NCBI RefSeq assembly: GCF_000621845.1
Contig: NZ_KK211354.1
Location: forward strand, 272,733 to 336,732
Direction: 5' to 3'
Length of the DNA stretch: 64,000 bases
From: Ruminococcus flavefaciens MA2007
GTDB lineage: Bacteria > Bacillota > Clostridia > Oscillospirales > Ruminococcaceae
Below the pieces are notes generated by a model that did no database searches, was not told where the DNA came from, and worked only from the letters and a program-made list of their open reading frames with translations. Shown one piece after another: positions 58,089 to 64,000 of the stretch (within the stretch, counting starts at the first letter, position 1; every line of letters begins with the position of its first letter). A program made the position numbers and the translations under genes.

Positions 58089-60176
58089 TTATTCGGGTGA
58101 AGAAGTCATTTCCGCCTTGCCTGTTATGTCGCAGAGACCGAGGAGATACTTCTGGATATGGAGTGCGTCCTCAGTAGTGAGACCGTCGCCTGTGTTCCAT
58201 ACATCGGCATTTGTTCTGCCCTTTTCAGTGATATGGTTGTCATCTGTACCGTTTATATCGAACTTGTTAGGATTTGCAAGAGCCTGCATGATAAGAACTA
58301 CATCTGACATATCAACATTTCCGTCGCTGTTGGCGTCGCCGTAAGTTATCTCAGACTTTGTGAGATAAACATTATGGTAGATTTTGTGCTGAACGCCGTC
58401 GTCCTCGGTAGTGTAGTCGTCCTTGCTGAATGTGTAAGGCGAACCTTCCTTAACGCCGTTTATACTGAAGCTGCAAACCTTAGCGTCCTTGTACTTCTCA
58501 TAGCTTATGATAGCAGGATTAGCTGCGGAGGTATCTATCTGTGAGATTGGACCTGTTACTCCGCCGTCCTCATATACGATATTCCATGCTCCCATAACGA
58601 CAGCGTCGTTTACGAGCTCCTTTGTTGCCTTGTCATAGACTCTTACAACGTGTGAATAAGGTCTTACATCATCGGGATATACCTTTTTAGCGACCTTAAC
58701 TGTGTAATAAGCGGTACCGTCCTTTACCTCGCTTGTGATATCGTCCTCACTGAGCTTATACGCAAAGCCGTTGTAGATATTCTGAACTATCTGGAAATCG
58801 CTTATATTTGTAATGCCCTCAAAGTTTTTGATACCCTTGAAATCAACTTTCTTTGGGTTTGCTGATTTTGTATCCACAGGGAATCCGGATACTCTTGAAG
58901 AACCGTTTTCAATAATGGTATCCTTAGCGCTGAGGTAAACGTCGTTGATAAGCTTGCCTGACGCCTTGTCAACAACGCTTATCTCATAAGCCATTACAGC
59001 TGTTGTAGATGTTGTTGAAAGGATAGGAGCTGTAGTTGCAGACGTTGTTGTTACAGAAGAAGTTGTTGTGGCAGTTTCAGATGTGGTAGTTGTTGTAGTC
59101 TCACTGCCCTCAGCATTCCATACAGCCTTGAACGAGATACCAATGCCAGGCTGTGCTCCCTCAATAAGGAAATCCTCGCCTGCCTGATATATCTTATCAT
59201 CTCTCTGCCAGCCGCCGAATGTATAGCCGTCTCTCTTGACTGTACACTCCGGAACCTGTATTGTTGTATCTGTCTTGCCCTTTACTCTGATATCGTCTTT
59301 GCTTGAGCCTGTATTAGCAAAGAATACAATAGTGTAATTGATAGGGTTCCAGATAGGAGTCATAACAACATCGTTTGCAGGCATAACGAACTTCTGGTCG
59401 CATTTGTAATCCTGACCGTCAGTTTCGCAGTGCCAGCCGATGATATTGAATCCGCTTCTGGAGAAACGGTCGTTGCTCTGAAGATTTACCGCACCTGTTT
59501 CCATTACCTCATATTCCTGCTTTACAGCACCGTTTATTCTGTCGGCGTCTCCGACGGTGTAGGTAAGCTTGTACTTCTTGCACCAGTTTGGCTCAAGAGT
59601 GATGTCCTCATCGCCCACAACGATGTACTGCTGACCTGCAAAGACGTGGGTGCCGTCTGTCCAGCCGCTCTGAGTATATCCGCTGCGTGGGAAAACGTTC
59701 ATAGGTATCTCTACAAGAGCGCCTGCACGGACTTTCTCGCCGGGAACCATTTTTTCATAGTCCTCGCGTACTTCGCCGTCGATAACAACGCTGAATTTTA
59801 CGGTGTGGTAGACCTTGTCATCTTTTTTTTGCCACACAGGGGTGATAGTAACATCGTGATTGGGGATATGGTAAACTCGTCCGCCGATATAGCCGTAAAC
59901 ATTATCGTCGGTCCAGCCCTTGAAGTAGTAGCCCTCTCTTTGGAGCTCGGCTGTAGGTATTATAAGGGTAGAATCAAAAGTGCCTTCTCTATCCTTGATA
60001 TCGGGTACGTTTCCGTCGTCGTCGGGAACGATAGTTACATCGTCGCCCAGCTCAAAATGTACTTTATATGTCTTTTCTTCGGTGTCAGCTCCGAAGCTGT
60101 AATTGAAGCTAACGGAGCACACGGCGATAACTGCGGAAGAAGCAGCCGCCGTCAGTTTTTTGATGATCGTGTTCAT
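58089..60176 (-). CDS. Large secreted dockerin protein with InlB-B-type repeats
   Basis: A 695-aa protein. The signal peptide (MNTIIKKLTAAASSAVIAVC...) is followed by four to five beta-grasp InlB B-repeat/Flg_new-like units, each ending in a GYxxxGW motif: GYYFKGWTD, GYTQSGWTD, GFNIIGWHC, GYTFGGWQR. A Thr/Ser linker (TTTTTTSETATTTSSVTTTS) precedes two related modules beginning YEISVVDKASGKLINDVYL and HVVRVYDKATKELVNDAVV. A type I dockerin (GDANSDGNVDMSDVVLIMQA...GLTTEDALHIQKYLLGL) lies near the C-terminus. The start at 60176 follows GGGAGGG. Probably a surface adhesin or scaffold-borne protein. Confidence 0.88.
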   Translation of the reverse strand: MNTIIKKLTAAASSAVIAVCSVSFNYSFGADTEEKTYKVHFELGDDVTIVPDDDGNVPDIKDREGTFDSTLIIPTAELQREGYYFKGWTDDNVYGYIGGRVYHIPNHDVTITPVWQKKDDKVYHTVKFSVVIDGEVREDYEKMVPGEKVRAGALVEIPMNVFPRSGYTQSGWTDGTHVFAGQQYIVVGDEDITLEPNWCKKYKLTYTVGDADRINGAVKQEYEVMETGAVNLQSNDRFSRSGFNIIGWHCETDGQDYKCDQKFVMPANDVVMTPIWNPINYTIVFFANTGSSKDDIRVKGKTDTTIQVPECTVKRDGYTFGGWQRDDKIYQAGEDFLIEGAQPGIGISFKAVWNAEGSETTTTTTSETATTTSSVTTTSATTAPILSTTSTTAVMAYEISVVDKASGKLINDVYLSAKDTIIENGSSRVSGFPVDTKSANPKKVDFKGIKNFEGITNISDFQIVQNIYNGFAYKLSEDDITSEVKDGTAYYTVKVAKKVYPDDVRPYSHVVRVYDKATKELVNDAVVMGAWNIVYEDGGVTGPISQIDTSAANPAIISYEKYKDAKVCSFSINGVKEGSPYTFSKDDYTTEDDGVQHKIYHNVYLTKSEITYGDANSDGNVDMSDVVLIMQALANPNKFDINGTDDNHITEKGRTNADVWNTGDGLTTEDALHIQKYLLGLCDITGKAEMTSSPE

Positions 60177-60247
60177 AAGCCCTCCCATTCGGCAAGAAGC
60201 CGACTGAGTATCCGCGTCAGGTCAAACGAATCAGTTAAGACGGGATA

Positions 60248-60424
60248 CTATCTGAATGAATTAGTGTTTGGATCGTATACATAACCTATCTTTTCAAGCT
60301 TTGAGCTGATATCGTCCGCAGAGGTGCAAAGACTCTTGCACAGCTCCTCAAAGGACGGGTATTCGTCACGAAGAAGCGTATTGATATAGCTTAATAAAAT
60401 AACGGGATCATTCGGTAAACTCAT
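60248..60424 (-). CDS. DUF4250 domain protein, 58 aa
   Basis: A small ORF on the minus strand: MSLPNDPVILLSYINTLLRD, EYPSFEELCKSLCTSADDIS, SKLEKIGYVYDPNTNSFR. The LPxDPxxLLSxxNxxLRD start and Y-YD-x-x-NxF end are the pattern of DUF4250 in Clostridia; function unknown. RBS AAGGAGG lies 6 nt before the ATG. It is upstream of the dockerin protein gene (72 bp gap) and shares its transcript. Confidence 0.85.
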   Translation of the reverse strand: MSLPNDPVILLSYINTLLRDEYPSFEELCKSLCTSADDISSKLEKIGYVYDPNTNSFR

Positions 60425-60635
60425 AAGTTCCTCCTTGTCTGAAACGGCGATGTCAATGTTTAACAGAACGCAGTGCAGGACATTCTGTCATGAAGCTGCC
60501 GGGCTTCACCTGACATTTTCTGAAGTGATTTTTTTCTGTCTTTTATCAGGCGATAATGGCTAAGCATCAGCCGAAAAAACGTGCGTTATGTATATATTAT
60601 AAGTTTACTATACAATACTAAAATTGATTTGTCAA
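60425..60635 (-). promoter_or_regulatory. Promoter and long structured leader of the DUF4250-dockerin unit
   Basis: On the minus strand TTGACA (60635-60630), 17-bp spacer, TATAGT (60612-60607). The leader is about 175 nt. It holds GGCT/AGCC, a hairpin TGTCA..TGAAG/CTTCA.TGACA (60522-60492), a second dyad AGAAtGTCC...GCgTTCT up to about 60465, and then the RBS. No known riboswitch consensus was recognised and no U-run is present, so any control would be at translation. Confidence 0.5.
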
Positions 60636-61102
60636 TAAAATGAAGAGCTTATGTTTTGTGAATTTTATGTAAATAAGTATTATCTTGTAAGTTTTGATTT
60701 TGCAAGCTTTTTTTCAAGCCGAAGGGGTATCGTTTGGGGTATAAATACTTGGCAAAACGTTAAAATCAAAAGAGCTCATAATTTGTTCATAAAAGAATCA
60801 AATTAATATTTCAGAAAACTCTGACATTTGTACAAGTGGGGATACTTTTTAACTAAACCTATCGGCACACTAAGAGACTTGACAGTTGTAAAACTTATTT
60901 TGCGCCGAGTGGTCACTATTAGCTATAATTGTGCAAAATATACAGTAATTTTGGGGCTAATTAGGCTAAAATGGCGATAGCAATTTTTCGCGTTTTATGT
61001 TATAATACATAAGATATGTGAGATATGATATTTTGTCTCATAAATTTTTTATGGTCGACATTGTTACATTTTTCACAGCTAATACACAAGGAGGTCCATT
61101 AA
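60636..61102. other. AT-rich intergenic region upstream of the hydrogenase operon
   Basis: 467 bp without a gene. A TATAAT at 61001-61006 is the best -10 box for the operon (no good -35: TAGCAA at 17 bp). A TTGACA at 60877-60882 has no partner. TTGTTACATTTTTCACAG (61061-61078) resembles a redox-repressor (Rex) site with imperfect symmetry. Several oligo-T and oligo-A tracts are present; otherwise nothing is recognised. Confidence 0.5.
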
Positions 61103-61597
61103 ATGAATTCAGCTAAATCAACTGTTCCCTTCAAGGGTACTCCAGAGCAGGAGGCTGAGCTCCTCAAGGTCATCGAAGAAAAGAAGAACGACAAGGGTGC
61201 TCTTATGCCTATCCTTCAGAAGGCTCAGGAAATTTACGGCTACCTTCCAATTGAGGTCCAGGCAATTATTTCCGACAACACAGGTATCCCGCTCGAGAAG
61301 ATCTACGGCGTTGTAACTTTCTACGCTCAGTTCTCACTGTATCCAAAGGGAGAGTACACAATCTCTGTCTGTCTCGGTACAGCTTGCTATGTTAAAGGTT
61401 CAGGAGATATCTACAATAAGCTTCAGGAAAAGCTTGGAATAGGCGGAGGCGAGTGCACTCCAGACGGTAAGTTCTCACTTGACGCCTGCCGCTGCATCGG
61501 TGCCTGCGGTCTTGCACCTGTCCTCACAGTAAACGAGGACGTTTACGGACGTCTTACTGTTGACGACGTAGATAAGATCATTGAAAAATACGCTTGA
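61103..61597 (+). CDS. NuoE-like [2Fe-2S] subunit of NADH-dependent hydrogenase (HydC type)
   Basis: A 164-aa thioredoxin-fold protein. IYGVVTFYAQFSLYPKGEY is followed by the [2Fe-2S] ligands in SVCLGTACYVKGSG (two Cys) and LDACRCIGACGLAPVLTV (two Cys). RBS AAGGAGG. First of three genes that match the HydC-HydB-HydA order of electron-bifurcating [FeFe]-hydrogenases. Codon use is highly biased, as for an abundant protein. Confidence 0.95.
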   Translation: MNSAKSTVPFKGTPEQEAELLKVIEEKKNDKGALMPILQKAQEIYGYLPIEVQAIISDNTGIPLEKIYGVVTFYAQFSLYPKGEYTISVCLGTACYVKGSGDIYNKLQEKLGIGGGECTPDGKFSLDACRCIGACGLAPVLTVNEDVYGRLTVDDVDKIIEKYA

Positions 61598-61628
61598 TTC
61601 CAAACATTACCATTTAGGAGGTTAATTT

Positions 61629-63527
61629 ATGAAAACTCTTGAAGAACTCAAGGTTGTCAGAGACAGCATGAAGGGCGAAGTTGCTCTCAGAACACATGGC
61701 AATGCTTCTTCAAAATATGAAAGACACGTCCTTGTCTGCGGCGGTACAGGATGTACATCTTCAGGCTCACCAAAGATCATTGAGGAGCTCGAAAAGCAGT
61801 TTGCAGATAAGGGACTTACAGATAAGGTACAGATCGTTAAGACAGGATGCTTCGGTCTCTGTGAGCGCGGTCCTATCATGATCGTATACCCGGAGGGTTC
61901 TTTCTACTCACGTGTTAAGGTAGACGAGATCCCACGTATCGTTGATGAGCACCTCATCGGCGGCAACCCTGTTAAGGAGTTCCTCTATGAGGAGACAGTT
62001 GCAGGCGACGAGATCAAGTCTCTCGACGATACTTCGTTCTACAAAAAGCAGCACCGTGTAGCTCTCAGAAACTGCGGTGTTATCAATCCTGAAAATATCA
62101 ACGAGTACATAGGACGTGACGGTTATGAGGCTCTCGGTAAGGTCCTCACAACTATGACTCCTGAGGACGTTATCCAGACAATCCTCGATTCAGGTCTCCG
62201 CGGAAGAGGCGGCGGCGGATTCCCCACAGGTATGAAGTGGAAGCTTGCCCGCAACATCGTTCCGAACGCTGACCAGAAGTACGTTTGCTGTAACGCTGAC
62301 GAGGGCGATCCGGGTGCATTCATGGACCGTTCAGTACTCGAGGGCGACCCCCATGTTGTACTTGAGGCTATGGCTATCGCAGGTTATGCTATCGGCGCAA
62401 CACAGGGTTATATTTATGTCCGCGCTGAGTATCCTATCGCTGTTGAGCGTCTTAACATCGCTATCAAGCAGGCTCGTGAGAACGGTATGCTCGGCAAGAA
62501 CATCTTCGGAACAGATTTCTGCTTCGATATCGACCTCCGTCTCGGTGCAGGCGCTTTCGTTTGCGGTGAGGAGACAGCTCTTATGACATCTATCGAGGGC
62601 AACCGCGGCGAGCCCCGTCCAAGACCTCCTTTCCCAGCTGAAAAAGGTCTTTTCCAGAAGCCAACTATCCTCAACAATGTTGAGACATATGCTAATATCC
62701 CACAGATAATCCTCAACGGTGCAGAGTGGTTCGCATCAATGGGTACCGAGAAGTCAAAGGGTACTAAGGTATTCGCTCTCGGCGGCAAGATCAAGAACAC
62801 AGGTCTCGTTGAAGTTCCTATGGGTACAACACTCCGCGAAGTTATCGAAGAGATCGGCGGCGGTATCCCTAACGGCAAGAAGTTCAAGGCTGCTCAGACA
62901 GGCGGTCCTTCAGGCGGATGTATCGATCCTTCAAACTTCGATATCCCGATCGACTACGATAACCTCATCGGTATCGGTTCAATGATGGGTTCAGGCGGAC
63001 TTATCGTTATGGACGAAGATAACTGTATGGTTGATATCGCTAAGTTCTTCCTCGAATTCACTGTTGACGAGTCATGCGGTAAGTGTACACCATGCCGTAT
63101 CGGTACTAAGAGAATGTGGGAGATACTTGACAAGATCACAAAGGGCAAGGGAACTCTTGAGGACCTCGACAAGCTTGAAGAGCTGGCTTACCACATCAAG
63201 GCTAACTCTCTCTGCGGTCTCGGTCAGACAGCTCCAAACCCTGTTCTCTCCACACTCAGATGCTTCCGTGACGAGTACATCGCTCACGTTGTTGACAAGA
63301 AGTGTCCTGCTGGCGTATGTAAGGACCTCCTCAGCTTCGAGATCGAAAAGGACAAGTGTATCGGCTGCGGTATGTGTGCTAAGCAGTGTCCTGCTTCCGC
63401 TATCACAAGAACTGACTATATCGCTCCAGGCAAGAAGCTTGCTGCAATGGAGATCGACAAGACTAAGTGCGTGAAGTGCGGTGCTTGTATCGCTACATGT
63501 AAGTTCAAGGCAATCATCAAGAAGTAA
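61629..63527 (+). CDS. NuoF-like flavin/NADH subunit of bifurcating hydrogenase (HydB type)
   Basis: A 632-aa subunit. The N-terminal [2Fe-2S] thioredoxin-like domain has VCGGTGCTSSGSPK and KTGCFGLCERGP. The NuoF core follows: GLRGRGGGGFPTGMKWKLAR (NAD site), CCNADEGDPGAFMDRSVLEG (FMN site), and the 4Fe-4S ligands ESCGKCTPCRIGT. Two C-terminal ferredoxin clusters, CIGCGMCAKQCPA and CVKCGACIATCK, complete the architecture expected for HydB. It carries the flavin site assumed to bifurcate electrons between NADH and ferredoxin. Follows the first gene by 31 bp, RBS AGGAGG. Confidence 0.96.
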   Translation: MKTLEELKVVRDSMKGEVALRTHGNASSKYERHVLVCGGTGCTSSGSPKIIEELEKQFADKGLTDKVQIVKTGCFGLCERGPIMIVYPEGSFYSRVKVDEIPRIVDEHLIGGNPVKEFLYEETVAGDEIKSLDDTSFYKKQHRVALRNCGVINPENINEYIGRDGYEALGKVLTTMTPEDVIQTILDSGLRGRGGGGFPTGMKWKLARNIVPNADQKYVCCNADEGDPGAFMDRSVLEGDPHVVLEAMAIAGYAIGATQGYIYVRAEYPIAVERLNIAIKQARENGMLGKNIFGTDFCFDIDLRLGAGAFVCGEETALMTSIEGNRGEPRPRPPFPAEKGLFQKPTILNNVETYANIPQIILNGAEWFASMGTEKSKGTKVFALGGKIKNTGLVEVPMGTTLREVIEEIGGGIPNGKKFKAAQTGGPSGGCIDPSNFDIPIDYDNLIGIGSMMGSGGLIVMDEDNCMVDIAKFFLEFTVDESCGKCTPCRIGTKRMWEILDKITKGKGTLEDLDKLEELAYHIKANSLCGLGQTAPNPVLSTLRCFRDEYIAHVVDKKCPAGVCKDLLSFEIEKDKCIGCGMCAKQCPASAITRTDYIAPGKKLAAMEIDKTKCVKCGACIATCKFKAIIKK

Positions 63528-63541
63528 GCGGAGGAATAGTA

Positions 63542-64000
63542 ATGGAAAATATTACAGTAAAAATCAACGGTGTTGAATTAGAAGTCCCCAAGGGCACTAC
63601 TGTTCTTGAAGCTGCTCACATGGCTGGATTTGAGATTCCTACACTTTGCTATATGAAAGAGATCAACGAGATCGGTGCCTGCCGTATCTGCGTTACTGAG
63701 GTAAACGAGGGCAGAGGCTTCCGTCTGGTTGCAGGCTGCGTATACCCATGTTCCAACAATATGGAGATCCTCACAAACTCTCCAAAGGTAATCGAGTCAA
63801 GAAAGAGAACTCTCGAGCTCATTCTTTCAACTCATGACAGAAAGTGCCTCTCCTGCGTAAGAAGCGGCAACTGCGAGCTCCAGAAGCTTGCTAAGGACTA
63901 CGGCGTTGAGGACGCTACAGTTTACGACGGCGTTAAGAACGAGTACGAGGTAGACAATTCTGCTCCTCATATGTACCGTGACAATAACAAGTGTATCCTT
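63542..64000 (+). CDS. [FeFe]-hydrogenase large subunit HydA, N-terminal part (partial)
   Basis: An open frame of 153 codons continues past the window end. It starts MENITVKINGVELEVPKGTT, an N-terminal [2Fe-2S] ferredoxin domain with CYMKEINEIGACRICVTEV and VAGCVYPC. An NADH-dehydrogenase G-type His/Cys [4Fe-4S] motif follows: THDRKCLSCVRSGNCELQKL. This is the N-terminus of group A hydrogenases with several clusters. The H-cluster domain lies outside the window, so the assignment rests on the N-terminal domains and operon order. RBS GGAGG 8 nt before the ATG. Confidence 0.9.
   Translation, partial: MENITVKINGVELEVPKGTTVLEAAHMAGFEIPTLCYMKEINEIGACRICVTEVNEGRGFRLVAGCVYPCSNNMEILTNSPKVIESRKRTLELILSTHDRKCLSCVRSGNCELQKLAKDYGVEDATVYDGVKNEYEVDNSAPHMYRDNNKCIL

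Overview
The window looks like a chromosomal segment of a strictly anaerobic, low-to-mid GC Gram-positive gut or rumen Clostridium relative, most probably Ruminococcus (Oscillospiraceae). The support is internal. Two exported proteins carry Thr-rich linkers and C-terminal type I dockerin repeats. There is [FeFe]-hydrogenase maturation (HydG) plus an electron-bifurcating hydrogenase operon, a type III glutamine synthetase, the DapL diaminopimelate route, a CarD-family regulator, a YlmC/YmxH protein, and Firmicutes-type leaders (L21, Mn riboswitch). Nearly all recognisable genes are intact, and no phage, CRISPR array, rRNA or IS transposase is seen.

Layout. 1-2058: tail of a transsulfuration enzyme, a cysteine synthase/cystathionine beta-synthase-like gene and a LysR regulator. 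2069-8629: a PaaK-type CoA ligase, a class I aminotransferase, a cyclase-fold hydrolase and a four-subunit 2-oxoacid:ferredoxin oxidoreductase. The ligase and the oxidoreductase share the same operator-promoter architecture; together they fit reductive carboxylation of short or aromatic acids to amino acids. 8630-11956: a possible short peptide gene ended by a terminator, a LytS-type kinase and response regulator, a probable ~190-nt stand-alone structured RNA, and a sortase. 11968-12265: a MITE-like element with 13-bp inverted ends.

12287-31399 is a nitrogen cluster. Leftward it has an ammonium transporter fused to P-II, CTP synthase, glutamine synthetase III, and DapF and DapL. Rightward it has glutamate synthase large and small subunits, a type I glutamine synthetase, an ANTAR antiterminator, PurF and asparagine synthase. 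The two divergent promoters are each followed at once by terminator-like hairpins, which together with the ANTAR gene suggests control by transcription attenuation.

31477-38070: an OmpR/HisKA two-component system with a Cthe_2159-like lipoprotein, two sister promoter-leader modules in front of a CarD regulator and an unknown 79-aa protein, a membrane metallopeptidase, tRNA-Leu(UAG) with a degenerate tRNA-Leu half in front of it, and a Cys-motif/Ala-Pro-rich protein. 38237-40646: the HydG operon behind an attenuator-like leader. 40765-43419: a 55-aa protein with an LPXTG-like signal, a dense palindromic repeat cluster, a zinc-ribbon/TIR/membrane protein and a PRC-barrel protein.

43579-45329: rpsB and tsf. 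45578-52205: MoxR/DUF58/transglutaminase operon, a dockerin-bearing C39-like protease and prmA. 53585-57118: rplU-prp-rpmA, obgE, mini-RNase III and YebC. 57178-57954: Mn riboswitch and mntP. 58089-60424: a large dockerin protein and DUF4250. 61103-64000: HydC/HydB/HydA-type bifurcating hydrogenase, whose maturase HydG lies about 20 kb away.

The features most likely to be new are the paired promoter-leader modules at 35122-35866 (same upstream 20-mer, same spacing, same 8-nt apical loop, covarying stems), the structured RNA at 11150-11342, the shared operator of the acid-carboxylation genes, and the tRNA-Leu half fused to unrelated sequence under a strong promoter.
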